Assembly (NCBI GenBank): GCA_022835595.1
Contig: BQUP01000001.1
Coordinates: forward strand, 124,001 to 188,000
DNA length: 64,000 nt
DNA from: Cystobasidium ongulense
Lineage: Eukaryota > Basidiomycota > Cystobasidiomycetes > Cystobasidiales > Cystobasidiaceae
Direction of reading: 5' to 3'
A program made the position numbers and the translations under genes. Shown one piece after another: positions 11,820 through 24,260 of this stretch. How positions within the stretch are numbered: the stretch's first letter is position 1; the number at the start of each line of letters is the position of its first letter. The notes under the pieces were generated by a model. It was given only the letters and a program-made list of their open reading frames with translations, ran no database searches and had not been told where the DNA came from.

Positions 11820-12381
11820 GTGAGCGAGTGTAGACGCTGGACGGGGCCACGCTGGCTGGTGCTGGTCGCTGTTGCTGGTGCTGTAGGTGGTGATGATGCG
11901 GGCAAAGGCAAGGTGCATTGACTGGAAGCGGGCAAGAAAGTCGAGCAGGCGTCATGGCCAGTGTGCTCGAAGCAGCCGCCTAGATTAGAGTACTATACAG
12001 TGGTTGTATGCAAACACTCCAACGCAGAGCTTGGTGTGCTGTTCTCTTGCTTTGCGCCGTAGTATATGCAGGTTCCTGCAACTACCTTCACGTGCATGAA
12101 CAGCGCAGTACCACGATGACAAGCTGGACAGATAGCGAGCTAGAAGGACTACCTGCATTCAAGTGGCACTTCCTTGCACATGCAGTCTTCGCCCTTGCAT
12201 GCTCCCGTCTTCCTTGCTGCCAGCGCCACTGCTCGTCGCACCATGGACCTTTCAACTACTACTCTGCACGTCTCTCTTTTTCTTCGCTATTCCACTCGTC
12301 GCGTACTTCAAGATCCCAAGCAAGCAAGCATCGCAGGCTCGCCACGCTGGAGCTCTGCCTTTGCCTCTGGAGTCCAGAGCG
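11820..12381. promoter_or_regulatory. Shared divergent promoter region of VAC8 and PMT1
   Basis: VAC8 (minus) and PMT1 (plus) start from opposite ends of this interval. The PMT1 reading frame stays open upstream to an ATG at 12163, so part of this stretch may be translated leader rather than promoter. No core promoter motif can be named with confidence. Confidence 0.45.
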
Positions 12382-15300
12382 ATGGCTTCTCTGACGAGTG
12401 CGCGCGCGCGCAATAGAGGCGTGTCAGGCTCGCCCGCAGTGCACGACTCGCAACACGAGACTGGCCAGTTCCAGGACGTCCAGGACGACGACGACGGCGA
12501 CAAGAAGCTCGAGAAGCCTTATCGCCCGTTGCACCAGCCCTCGAGCTCGACTGCACACAAGAAAGCCACTCCCAGTCACTCTCTTCGGCCGTTTGGCTCG
12601 TCGGCTCATGTGCCTGCTGCCAATGCCGCAGCAACCTCGGGCTGGGTCACCTCTGGCAGCTATGTCGATAAAGGCAAGGGAAAAGCTGGCTCAAACACAA
12701 ATGCCAAAACTGGCAATGGTCCTCTTAGAGCCTACGGAGGTGGTCTCGGTTCAGTTGGTCAAGGCGAATTCAAGCTTCTGGTCATGATCGTAGCCCTTGC
12801 CAGCGTAGTCAGATTGTGGAAGCTTGACAGACCTTCAAGCGTCGTCTTTGACGAGGTTCACTTCGGAGGTAATTATACTTGTACTCTGCTTCGTGTTTGC
12901 CTCAAGATCTGACCTCCATGTCCTGCAGGCTTCGCGACAAAGTACATCAAGCAACGCTTCTTTATGGACGTCCATCCTCCGCTCGCAAAGCTCATGATCA
13001 CATTCGTAGCTTGGTTTGCTGGCTATCGGGGAAATTTCGACTTCAAGGATATCGGCAAGTGAGTCGTCGTGAAGACCTGAGCAGCAGTCTCGTCGCGTGG
13101 TGGCTGATGTGTATCAATCCATCACAGAGAGTATGGACCAGACCATGTTCCCTACATTGCTATGCGATTGCTACCCGCGTGCTTAGGCATCGCAGTGGTT
13201 CCAATCGCCTACCTTACGCTCCGCTCTCTTGGCTGTCGACCGGCGACATGTCTCTTAGCCTCGCTGTTGATCACCTTTGAAAACGGACTCATCACCCAAT
13301 CCCGCCTTATCCTTCTCGATTCTCCTCTCCTCTTCTACACAGCCCTTACAGTCTTCTTTTGGGTCGGTTTCTGCGCTGAAGATGCTCGTAAAGCAGGCTC
13401 GTCATGTACTGGTCCTTTCAGTCGGACATGGTGGGCTTGGCTAGCAATGACAGGCTTATGCCTCGGATTAACTCTATCATGCAAATGGGTTGGATTATTC
13501 ACTATTGCTACCGTTGGAGTAGCAACCATCGAGCAAATGTGGCAGATACTGGGAGATACAAAAATATCAATGAAAACTGTGGGAAGGCATTTCGTAGCCA
13601 GGGCGATATGCCTCATTGGCGTCCCCATTTCAGTTTACATGTGGTGGTTCTGGATACACTTCTTGGTATTGAGTCACAGCGGAGATGGAGACGGTTTCAT
13701 GAGCTCTGAGTTCCAGCACACTCTGCAAGGTCATGGTATGCCCGACACGTTTGCAGGTGGGTCAATCGCTGTAGCTTCAGTTCTCGATACAGGCTGACTC
13801 CTTCTGCTTCCAGACGTTGCCCTCGGCTCGCGGATCACCTTGAGACATTTCCATACTCAAGGTGGTTATTTGCACTCGCATCCACACAACTATCCGAGCG
13901 GGAGCAAGCGTGAGTATCATACGACACAGGTGGTTTCCGCGAGCTCATGACTGACGTTCGATGGGCGTGGCAGAGCAACAAATAACTCTGTACCCTCACA
14001 AGGACGACAACAACGACTGGATCGTTCTGAACGAGACGCAACATTACGGCAAAGAAAATGATCCATCTCGACTCGGTCCTATCACATACCTGACCGACAA
14101 AATGTTCATTCGACTACACCATCCCTCATCAGGCAAGAAACTTCACTCGCACGATATTCGACCACCCGTAAGCGAGGTAGATTTCCAAAATGAAGTATCA
14201 GCCTATGGATTCCCTGATTTCGAAGGAGACGCGAACGACAATTTTCAAGTTGAAATTGTACCTGAAGAGACGGATAAAGACAAATATGCCAAGAAAAGAG
14301 TTAGAGCCTTGAGAACGAAGTTCAAACTTCGTCATGTCCTTACAGGCTGTTATTTGTTCAGTCACAAAGTCAAATTGCCTGATTGGGCATTTGACCAGCA
14401 AGAAGTGACATGCAACAAGAATCCAACCAAGGCCAACTCAATCTGGTTTGTGGAGACGAACAGTCATCCATTGAGTGAGTTACTATAGCGCCTTATGCGA
14501 GTATTCTACCCGATACTGACTCAAACAATGTCAACTTCCAAGTGGATCCGAAAGCCGAAAAGGTCAACTATCGAAAACCTGGCTTTTTGTCCAAGTTCAC
14601 TGAACTCCAGGCGGTGATGTGTGAGTGATCAAGACCGCACTTTCTCTGCTGCTGAGAGCTGATTTCTCCATGTCGTGTTCAGGGCGTACAAATGCTGGCC
14701 TTACTGACCGCCATGCGTATGATTCGCGTCCTCACCAATGGCCGTATCTTCGCCGAGGCATCAAGTAAGTCTAGGTAGCGGCACACTTTGGCACGAAGAG
14801 GGAGCCATCCTTGTTGATACTTGCATGAACCTACAGTTTCTGGGTAAAGGATCACAGGCAGATCTATCTTCTGGGTAATCCAGTCATTTGGTGGCTAAGC
14901 TCCTTTTCCGTCTTGCTCTATGTCGCTACAAGAGGCTTCATCATCTTGAGAGAGAAAAGAGGATACAAGGATTTGCATAACAGTAAGTGCAGTGCAAGTC
15001 AGTAGAACCACCTGATCTAATTTTAGTAATCTCTCCCCAGCTACTGTGCAGTTCTACGACCGCCTGTGTGGTTTCTTGTTCCTTGGCTGGGTCATGCACT
15101 ATTTCCCATTCTTTATCATGCAGCGCCAACTCTTCCTACATCATTACCTTCCAGCCCTCTATTTCTCCATTCTCCTATTCGCAAGCGTGTTCGACCTTGC
15201 TACATCTACTCTACGACCACAATTCAGGGTTCAAATGGCAGCTATTATTTTCATCTGCGCTCTCTGGGCATTCCAGCATTGGGCTCCACTGGTCTACGCC

Positions 15301-16346
15301 GGCAAGTGGACTAAGCAAGATTGCGAAGATGCGAAATGGCTCAAGAATTGGGACTTTTCGTGCAGTGATTTCCATCAGAAGGTGAGCCTTGCTTCCTCAT
15401 GTAGACTTTAGGGTCGGAAACACAGACTGAACTAGCATTCTTTCAGTACTCGGACTATGATAATGTCATCCAGCCTACGCCTTCGAAACCTGTGGTCCAT
15501 GTTGGTAGCGGTGTCCCGGCTGTCGAAGCAGAGACTCCATCCAGCGCAGAGACCACTGTCGAACCCGCCAAGGATGCTTTCGCAATTGACGATCATGAAG
15601 GTCAGCAAGCTCCACAATCGCAGTACATGATGCCTGAAATGATAGAAAAGGCATCGGCGGCGCATGCTGAGGCAGAGAAGAAGGAAGATGCGGAGAGGAA
15701 ACCTGGCGAAGCTGAAAAGATTAAAGAGACGGAGCCTACGAATGTCCCGGGAGCAGAGCTACCTGTGGAGATTGTAGAACCGCTTGTGAAGCAGGAAGTT
15801 CAGGAGGAAATCAACAATGAAGCGCCAGTTCCTCTAGAAGAGGCCGCTCCTACTCCAACCAACGAAGAGAAGCCTGCGAAGCCTGTCGCCTCTATAGCTG
15901 ACCCGGAGGAGAAGGCAGGAGTTGAGCAGATCCGCTTGGCCGAAGTGGACGCCGCGAACGCTAGGGAGCGTCTTGCAGCAATTAAGGCGGCTGAACCTGG
16001 ACTGGAAGAAGCGTTCGAAAATCAAGCCATCCCAGTGCCAGAAGAAGAGCCTCTAAGGATGCCGGGCGCGGAACAAACGATAGCGGAGCCCGTGGTAAAA
16101 GCGCCAGTACGTCTGAAGAAAGTTGCTCAGGATCCTGGAGTCGATAAGGAGGAGGAGTTGCGACAGATCATGCAAGACGCGCCAGCGAAAGAATTACCAG
16201 TAGCGAAAGAGGAGATCAAGGCAGCTATTAAGCCCAAGGGGGAACCTGCCAGGCGACCTGCAGTTGCATTGGATCCAGATGAGGAAGCTGCTGTGGAAGA
16301 GCGAGTAGCCTTTCAGCAAAAGGAGCAGAACAAGCCTTTGGGATAG
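12382..16346 (+). CDS. PMT1: Protein O-mannosyltransferase Pmt1, with a long acidic tail
   Basis: Transfers mannose from dolichyl-phosphate-mannose to Ser/Thr of proteins in the ER. Ten exons (12382-12868, 12929-13058, 13128-13756, 13814-13909, 13974-14474, 14543-14620, 14683-14764, 14837-14982, 15041-15381, 15447-16346) sum to 1129 residues. The first lumenal loop has VVFDEVHFGG with the catalytic Asp-Glu and FMDVHPPLAKL. MIR repeats follow (GGYLHSHPHNYPSGS, QQQITLYPHKD), then C-terminal membrane segments (MQRQLFLHHYLPA). These motifs match yeast Pmt1 rather than Pmt2 or Pmt4. After the last membrane region about 300 residues rich in Glu, Ala, Pro and Lys have no counterpart that I know. An in-frame ATG at 12163 would add 73 hydrophobic residues; I prefer 12382, where a Ser/Arg-rich cytosolic N-terminus begins. 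Confidence 0.93.
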
Positions 16347-16698
16347 ATAGATGCGAAGTGTTATTCTTTTGTATTGCAGTAGCGTGACACGTGAACCTGG
16401 GTAGCAGCATAAAAAGTTTCAGGTTATAATGAGGTTCGCTCATCGGCGATACGAGGAAGGAATTCTTACATCCATTGTCCGCCTTGCCCATTGTCCTAAT
16501 CATTCTGCACAAGATACACATCATCCTATGTGGCGGAGCACCAGCTTTGGCGAACGCGGTAATCAGCGACGTCGTGCGGCTTGCGCTCAGAGCAACCAGC
16601 ACAGGGTCGAACACGACAGATAACAGGTCGCTATTCGAGACCACTTTGACAGCGAGGCACCCAGAAAACTGCATCCATCTATAACGAGGGCAGCAGCA
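16347..16698. other. Intergenic: PMT1 3' flank and SEC17 promoter
   Basis: Nothing beyond untranslated and promoter sequence is evident between these two plus-strand genes. Confidence 0.5.
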
Positions 16699-18008
16699 AT
16701 GTCCAGCGCGCAATCACTCCTCGCGTCAGCGGACAAGAAAGCCAACTCTGGCTCTGGCTTCTTTAGCTTTGGGAGTTCATCAAGCAAGTTTGAAGAGGCC
16801 CACGACCTATACAGAGGTGCCGGCAATGCCTTCAAGCTGGAAGGGCGCATGAAGGAAGCGGGAGATGCGTTCTGCAAGGCTGCAGACATGGCAATCAAGG
16901 CGGGGGAGAAGGACGATGCTGGACAACGCTTCCACGACGCCAGCAAGGCCTATAAGCTATCGCATCCAGAACGTGAGCTGCCATCTTGCCTGCCATCTTG
17001 CCGCGGCAGCGTTCCTACTGTGCGCTGAGCTGAAACCGCCTTGCATACTTGCCGCATGCACATAACGCAGGTGCTATCATGGCTCTGAGGAAGAACATTG
17101 ACATTCTGCTAGAAAAGGGCAGATTCAGACAAGCTGCTGACCGAATGAGTAAGTCGTGTTCGCGATAGTCGTCAGCATTCGTGCCTAACGCGTACTTTCT
17201 TTCGTTACAGAGGAGATCGCTCAAATCTACCAGGCAGACGGTGAGAACGAGCAGAGCATGCGCCATGCTATGGAGTCGTTCGTCCAAGCAGGCGAATGGC
17301 AGAAACTCGATGACTATAACATGTAAGGCAGACTCGACAAGCCCGGGTGGGTCCTGCACCTGGTCTGACATTCCATTGTAGTGCCGCCACAACCATGTTC
17401 AAGGAAGCTGCTGACCTGGCAGCTTTACTGGGCGAATACGACCTTGCGGTCAAGTACTATGACGATGTCAGTGGATGTCTTCGTGTCTCGCTCTCGCTTG
17501 ATTCCTGAGCATAGCCTGACCATCATCCTTACCATTTCATCTACAGGTCGCGAATCACAGCCTCAGCAGTCCTTTGACCAAGTATTCTGTCCGAGAATAC
17601 TTCTTCAAGGCAACATTGTGTCATCTGTGCCAGGTACTTCTCGGTCATCACCAATGAAAGTAAGTTGCCATGCTGACTTCTGCTCTTGAAGGATGTCGTC
17701 GGCGCGAGGCGAGCGTTGGAAGACTACCGGTTGAAGGATGCAAGCTTCGAACAGCAGAGAGAGTACAAGTTCTTGGTCAACCTCGTTCAGGTGGTGGAGG
17801 ATCGCGAGGAGGAAGCATTGTAAGTATACGCTGTACGGACATCGCCCTAGACCTAGCTGACTGAACACATCGTGCATCCCATATCAGCGCAAACCTGGTC
17901 CGAGACTACGACCAATACAGTGGCCGTCTAGATAACTGGAAAGTAACGTTGCTGACGAGGATTAAGCAGACCTTGGAAGCACCAACGGAAGAAGGTGGAT
18001 TGTCATAG
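16699..18008 (+). CDS. SEC17: Sec17, alpha-SNAP
   Basis: Adaptor that loads the ATPase Sec18/NSF on SNARE complexes after membrane fusion. Seven exons (16699-16972, 17071-17148, 17211-17322, 17382-17466, 17547-17633, 17692-17819, 17888-18008) sum to 294 residues, the normal family length. The N-terminus has the membrane-proximal loop GSGFFSFG before helical TPR-like pairs (YRGAGNAFKLEGRMKEAGDA, FVQAGEWQKLDDYN, YSVREYFFKATLCHLC). The C-terminus, LLTRIKQTLEAPTEEGGLS, keeps the Leu that in the family stimulates NSF. All introns are 58-98 nt with clear GT-AG ends. Confidence 0.95.
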
Positions 18009-18340
18009 CGACACAATCCGGTGCGAGCTAGCAACCGTTATTAGGAGCCGAATCACCGTTCCATACTGTATCATAGGCACAGTTCTTAAATACGTTGTTT
18101 GCTAGAGATATTGAACCGCCCTTGAGCGCCATACGTACTTAGAGCTTTGAGACACGTGCACAGAGTAGGAGTGCCTCTGTCCGGCCAGGTTACTTCGAAG
18201 GCGAATGCAAGCGCACAAACATCACTGACTATGTAACAAGATGCTAGTTTTAGTTGACAACTCTTGCGCACCTCGTTGATGTTGCCATAAATCAGCAAGT
18301 TTGCAACTCTGGGCTTCTTGACCTTGCAACAACAGCTTCC
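18009..18340. other. Intergenic: SEC17 3' flank and MTQ2 promoter
   Basis: Both neighbours are on the plus strand. No motif or frame of note. Confidence 0.5.
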
Positions 18341-19369
18341 ATGATTCCAACGCCAGACCTGTCACACCTGAAGAAGGCCGACTACGAGCATGTTTATGAG
18401 CCTGCAGGTCCGCTCACAACCTTAATGGTTGCAATTGTGCATGGCTTACCTTATTCTCGACAGAGGATACCTTCATCTTACTAGACGCAATCGAGCAGGA
18501 CCAAGAAGAAATACGAAAGAGCAAGCCTCGCATATGCCTGGAGATTGGGTTAGTCGCCCTTACAGATTGGTAAACAAGGCATAGTTGCTCAAATGATTGT
18601 CATGTTCTCAGCAGCGGGACGGGTTGCGTCTCGGCATTTTTGGCTGAAGTCATCGGCAAGAAACATGCAGGTGGGTCAGACTACTGTGAAAATGCTACAC
18701 AGAGCTGATTAGGACTATGCAGCATTCTTCAGTACCGATATAAACCCGAAGGCGGTGGAGGCGACTATCAACACAGGCAACCAGAACAAGGTGAGCTTGT
18801 TCGCGATTATCTGGTAGCCCGTTTGTCTCGGAATCTGAAGCTTGGTCCACATGGTCAGGTCCATCTATCCGCTATTCTAGGCTCTTTGCACAGTCCATTC
18901 GCTTCTAGACTAGCTGGGAAGGTAGATGTGCTGGTCTTCAATCCGCCTTATGTTCCTACAGAAGAGGAAGAAGGCGACAGCGCCCAAAATGAGGGCAATC
19001 TATCTGCGGCTTGGGCGGGAGGTACCATAGGCATGTCTACTACAGAGGCTGTGATACAAGCTGCGCCGGTGTGTCTAACTATGTCTTAATGTCGTTATCT
19101 ACAGCTAATCATTTCGAACTCTGATCAGGAACTACTTTCGGAAAACGGACGTTTCTACCTGGTCGCCATACAGCAGAACCGACCAGCGGAGATCCTTGAC
19201 AAAGCCAGATCTCTAGGACTTATAGGCGAGGTGAAGACATTACACTCTAGGTTAATCCGCATACATTGACTCTGACTGTCCTGTACATCAGGTGGCTCTC
19301 AAACGGCGTGCCGGCGGCGAAGTACTGTACGTCCTTCGATTCGAGCGTAAGCAAGGTGTTCAAGAATAG
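18341..19369 (+). CDS. MTQ2: Mtq2, eRF1 glutamine methyltransferase catalytic subunit
   Basis: HemK-family enzyme that, with Trm112, methylates the Gln of the GGQ loop of release factor eRF1. Seven exons (18341-18407, 18464-18548, 18612-18670, 18723-18790, 18859-19068, 19129-19230, 19292-19369) give 222 residues, like human N6AMT1 (214). The order of motifs is right: VYEPAEDTFILLDA, the SAM-binding LEIGSGTGCVSAFLA, STDINPKA, and the substrate-Gln motif VLVFNPPYVPT, then AAWAGG. The intron 18791-18858 was placed so that NKVHLSAI follows the human NKVHIQPV exactly; read-through reaches a stop at once. Confidence 0.93.
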
Positions 19370-19696
19370 AACATACACACAAACAAGCAGAAGACTTTGT
19401 TTCAAGAATGGACTCTTTAAGCATTTGCGAGCACCTTGAAATCGACTGCAAAGACAGCCACCTGAGCGTGAACAATGGATTGATTCACCCACCCAGATTT
19501 CCGAAGGGAGACATTTATCGTATGCTCCAACAGACAACGCAGCCTGTGTGATTCTTGATAGACCTTTAGTGGGGTCGCATCCCGCACATGCAACACAATC
19601 GCCTAGCAAGAGGCCTGCTTCAAGGAATCCCATCGATCGTGTTTGCAGCTTACGTCTAGAAATAATGGTACAGCCCAACGCTTGCTCATATTACCG
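19370..19696. other. Convergent intergenic region, MTQ2 and GPI10 copy 1
   Basis: Two genes end toward each other. Short minus-strand open stretches here have no motif and probably reflect untranslated ends. Confidence 0.5.
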
Positions 19697-21639
19697 CTAT
19701 GGGTGGGCGAAGAGTATTACATCCCCAGCATGATCAGGGTCAGAAGGGAAAGGGGTGTCGGGAAACCGCACTTTCTCTATATATCCTTTTTGTCTCAATA
19801 TGCTTCCAATATTTTCCTCTGCCTGCGAATCATTACATGCTCTCGCCAGCAGACCTTCATAGAATGCTAGATGCGATGGCCAAGCGTAACTCCACTTGGC
19901 ACTCTGCTCTATCATGCCTAGCGATGGCGGGAATGTTTTGTCGACCTCTGCTGGGAATGAATTTTCGATGAATTCGCAAGGGTCATCAAAGAAGGAATCC
20001 GCCTCAGTGCGGTACTCTTCTACAGTAGCTCTTTGGAAGAGGTGGTATTAGCGTAGGAGTAGCTGTGTCGAGTAGTCGACTTACTTGAATGTTGGCGTGC
20101 AAGCAAAACCCCAGAGTCGCTCGCCTTGTTCACCGGATATTACATCCGTTACTAGGTCTCCTCGATGCATATTGCTTTGCCACGGTACGTCGTGACACGG
20201 CATGAGTACGCCCAGGCTATGAATCTCCCCAACAGGAAGGCCTCGCACATAATTCGAAAGTTTGACTGCTCCTCTTCGATGAACCATTAGGAAGAACAGA
20301 GCGACCGGGATGTTTACTGCTACTATGAGCTTTACGAACTCTTTTCGAACGTTCGGCATCCATGCATAGCCAGTGCACCTGGGAAACGCTGAAGATAACG
20401 ATGCGAGGGAGTACGCTGCTACGCAATGGAAGAGGGGTAGTAAAGGGCTGATGAAGCGGGCTTCTTTATGCGCAAGACATGAAAATGCCGATATTGTGAA
20501 CAAAGTTACCAAGACAGCTTCGCGGGGCGCTGGTGCCCCGTCGGATCGAAGTAGGAGCCAGCATCCGTGAAAGACTAGTGGCAGGAGCGCCATCGTTACT
20601 AGAGGCACGAAGGCGGTGGCATAGAAGTAAAAAGGCTTCACTTTAAATTGGGACGCTACGTCCTGGAAGACATTGATTTGAAGAAAGTTCAGAGGCGTGA
20701 AGGTTTTGCGTTCGTAGAACCAGGTGTCGACAACCGTGCAGAGGACGATGCAGAACGACCTGGAGAGGCTAGCTTTTAGGATACGGGACCCGCATAGGGT
20801 TGTGTTTCATTCTAAGGCACGAACAATGGTACAAGTGTTTCGCGGATCATTCGGATGATTGTGACAGCTCCGTGAGGTATGACTGTCAAGGCTAGGAATA
20901 GCCAAAGGACTGCACTGGATGGACGCAAGATACAGCTGATACCAGCAATAAGCATGGATGGAGCGAAAGATCTGCAGGTGTAGCTTTCAGTAGGTGTTGC
21001 TCAACCAAAATGGCAGAAAATTGGGACGTACGAACTGGTGCCCCATGTCCAGTAGTAAAGCGCTGCCGCAGCTAGGGCAGTTTCTGTAGAATTGGAGAAG
21101 GTCCTGATTGTGGCAGTAGCATTGTAGAAGGAGGCGACCGAACAGAACAGCTGCAGGAGAAGCAACACGATAAGTTTGAGGCGCGTGTTCGAGTCACGTG
21201 ACCACTGACCGCCACATTGTAATAGGCATCGTCGTCAAAGAGCTTGTATGCGAGCTGTGCGGTGTAGAAGTCGTTGACTGCAGCGATGAAGCCTTGTAGT
21301 ACCTTTGGAGCTAGGACCTGCGCTTGTAGGATCAGCATAGCCTGCGTACGAGGCTGGTCCGGACCGACTCACGAGCGCCGAGGTCTGCTCCAACCCCAGC
21401 ACCTTGACTGTCCAGTATCCCGGGACGAACAGCAGGGCGTGTAGAGGGCTTCGCAGAGCTGCGTCTGGCATCCACTCCCACGTCTGCCAGCCATAGCCGA
21501 ACACCATCCTGTGCGCAACCTCGAGTGACTGAAAGTACTCGTCCGGGTGCGACATCGTCTGGCAGAGCGCCGCATTGAGGACGCGAAAGACGACGAGCAA
21601 GCCGAAGACGTGCGCGGGCTTGAGCCCAGCCACAGACAT
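19697..21639 (-). CDS. GPI10: GPI mannosyltransferase 3 (Gpi10/PIG-B family), copy 1
   Basis: The family adds the third mannose to the glycosylphosphatidylinositol precursor in the ER lumen. Six minus-strand exons (21639-21373, 21317-21210, 21150-21032, 20971-20825, 20759-20085, 20030-19697) sum to 549 residues. The first lumenal loop carries [20 protein letters not shown] and WQTWEW, with the acidic pair expected to be catalytic in family GT22. Later landmarks are [34 protein letters not shown], the Gly- and His-rich HKEARFISPLLPL and MPCHDVPWQSNMH. About ten hydrophobic segments are present. The donor at 20824 (GTTCGT) is weak, but it makes exon 4 exactly as long (147 nt) as in copy 2. It is the downstream member of a tandem pair. 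Confidence 0.88.
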
Positions 21640-22293
21640 GGTCATGCAGACTGGTTTGCCTGCAGTCAAGAGACGACATCACCGCATGCCTGCCCGCCTC
21701 GAGCACGCACGTCCACCTTGAAGGGCAATGGGGCTTCCGCAAATTTTGGGTACCGGTACCACACCCTGCGCGCAGGCCGCCCAAACGCCGTCCATGCAAT
21801 CCTTCGCATCTGATTAAATAAGGCGGCTAGAGATGCGCTGTCGTTGATTTGCTGCTCGAGGGCAAGAGTGCAGATTAATGATTAGTTGCGACTAGAACCT
21901 TTTAATTTGAAAAGAACACGCATTAACCGCTTGCCGAACAAAAGAGTGGCGCCGCGAGCTTATTTAAGCGTCCACTGGCATCTCAAATTCGCAAGAGATT
22001 CCTGTCACTCCTCGACTTGATGCTCGCTGCGTCGAAAAGACGCTCGCAGGCCCCTGCATCTCTGGCAAGAGCATCGAGAAGAGAGACCTCGCAGATAGTG
22101 GCAAAAGAGACACCCAGCGTCCGGCTCGGCGTGAGGATACAGTGACTTTTTGAACACGTGATACGCCGGATTCTTCGTCGTGGCTGATGAGCGACTGCTC
22201 AACTTGTTGGAATTCGTACTCGCCCATATATTCCATCGCCAACTTCTGGCGCTCTAACTCTCGGCTTAATCAACAACACCCCTACTTCTCGTG
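21640..22293. other. Spacer between the two GPI10 copies
   Basis: About 650 bp that must hold the promoter of copy 1 and the 3' end of copy 2. A minus-strand open stretch of 92 codons (22242-21964) has no motif and I do not call it a gene. Confidence 0.5.
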
Positions 22294-24260
22294 TTACCAT
22301 ATTGTTCTCGATTGCCGGAAGACCACAACATCTCCAGCTCTGCGCGGGTCCTCGTGTAGGAAGGTATTCCAGAAGCGTTTCTCCTCCACGTATCCCAGCT
22401 CTTGCAGCTCTTGACCAAACTGTTGACTACTGCTATTCTTGCACCGCTCCGATAGGATAAACTCAAACACTGCTAGATGGGAAGGCCAGGTGTACCTGCG
22501 CATCCTGGAGTCCGATGCATCTGCATTCAACGTTTGGCCTTGGAGGTCCATTGTCTTCGGAAGGTATGCATCTACAAATTTGCATGGATCTGCATGGAAT
22601 TCCGCATCTTCGTCGATATAACTATGCGAGTCACGGCTAAGGTAGCGAGCGATATATCAGTACTGTGAGGGGTTAAGTGGTATCGGATCACCTACCTAAG
22701 TGGTGGCTCGCAAGTTATAGCCCAGAGCTTCCCACCGTATCCACTACGGCTGCCGGCCAGCTCCAAGTCTGGTCGATGCATGTGGCTTTGCCATGGTGTC
22801 GAATGACAAGGCATTAGGAAGCCAAAGCTCTGAATCTCGCCTTTGGGCGAGTTCCGTATGTAATCGGCTACAGTCACCTGTCCCTTCTGATGTGTGCATA
22901 TGAAGAAGAACGTCGCGGGGATATTGATGTAGAGGATGAGCTTTACATATGCTCTCTTTACATTTGGTAGGTAGCTGTATGTATTTTGCGTAAGCAGCGG
23001 TGATGAACGAAAGCCTTGGCTCATGGAGTAGGCGCTTGCGCAATGGAGAATAGGAAGGAGCGGCTGAATAAATCGGAATTCCTTGTGTGAAAGGAGTGAC
23101 AGTGTGATCATGGTCGAGACGGCCCCCAAGACAGCTGTGCGAGCTGCAGTTGAGCTCTTTCGGCTTAGGAGCCAGCACCCATGAAGCGTGAAAGGAAGCA
23201 TTGCTAGCATGTCAAAAGGTAGAGCCTGAGTGAGATAGAAGTGCCAGGGATTCGCACCGTAAAAGAGCGAGATTTGTTCGACTACATTGACGCGTAGGAA
23301 GTTGAGGGGAGTAAATGTGAGGCGACCGTAGAACCAAGTATCGACAGCTAAGCACAGACTTGTGCAGAACAAACTGCAAAGATGTCAGATATCAAACAGT
23401 CTCGTGAACCAATGCACGACGTACAAGGGCAGTATACTTTGACCGACGAAGCGAATCAGCGACCTGGGTCTTTCCCAGGCCACCGAAATAGCCAGGAATA
23501 CCCAAAGAACAGCACTGGTCGGCCGAACGATGCAGCTGATTCCTGCAATGAGCAGCGAGATGGTGTATGATCTAGCTAGTTCGTAATTAGAGTTTATTCA
23601 TGAGCTTGTACTTAAAAAATGGAACAGTCGTGCGTACCCGTGTCCATGCCACGGAAAGGCGCACAAGGCCGCTGCAGTCAAGGTGGTTTCGAGCGAGTTT
23701 GAGAATGTCCGTATGGTCGCTCCAGCATTGAAGAAAGAGGCCAGCGAGCAGAACAGCTGGGAACAACGGTCTGTCTCAGTATATCGAAAAGCTTGCTTCC
23801 AGCAGCTAGCCTACTCACCGCCACATTGCGGTATTCGTCTTCGTCAAATAGCTTGGAAGCGAGCTTTGCCGTGTAGAAGTCATTCAATGCGGCTATTACG
23901 CCTTGCAGGATCTTTGGTGCGGCAATCTGTGCGAGTGTGGTGCTGCCATGGTCAGGTTCTGCCCACCGATATAACGGTGATCGGACAGTGCAACGCGCTC
24001 CAGCTCACAATGGCATCTGTCTGCTCCAGTCCGAGCACCTTGACCAGCCAGTATGGAGGCACGAAGAGCATCGCATGCAAGGGACTCCGTAGTGCGGTAT
24101 CCTGTCGCCATTCCCAGGTTTGCCAGCCGTAGCCAAACACGAGCCGGTGTGCGACCTCGAGAGACTGAAAGAACTCATCGGGCTGGAAGAACGTTGTGCA
24201 GAGCAAGGCGTTGATGATACGAAAGGCTATCAGGTAGCCGAGCACATGGACAGTCTTCAT
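22294..24260 (-). CDS. GPI10: GPI mannosyltransferase 3 (Gpi10/PIG-B family), copy 2
   Basis: Six minus-strand exons (24260-24009, 23926-23819, 23756-23638, 23571-23425, 23373-22696, 22636-22294) sum to 548 residues. The active loop reads [20 protein letters not shown] then WQTWEW, so the acidic pair is kept although the preceding His of copy 1 is Gln here; the family consensus allows variation at that site. Other shared blocks are [63 protein letters not shown] and [21 protein letters not shown] is closer to typical Gpi10 than the matching KPFYFYAT of copy 1, so copy 2 may be the one that keeps the ancestral role. Introns 1-5 interrupt the same codons as in copy 1, so the pair arose by duplication at DNA level. 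Confidence 0.88.

Noticed and set aside
21964-22242. Minus-strand 92-codon ORF between the GPI10 copies
   Set aside because: No motif, no matching sequence next to the other copy, and it sits where the promoter of copy 1 must be.
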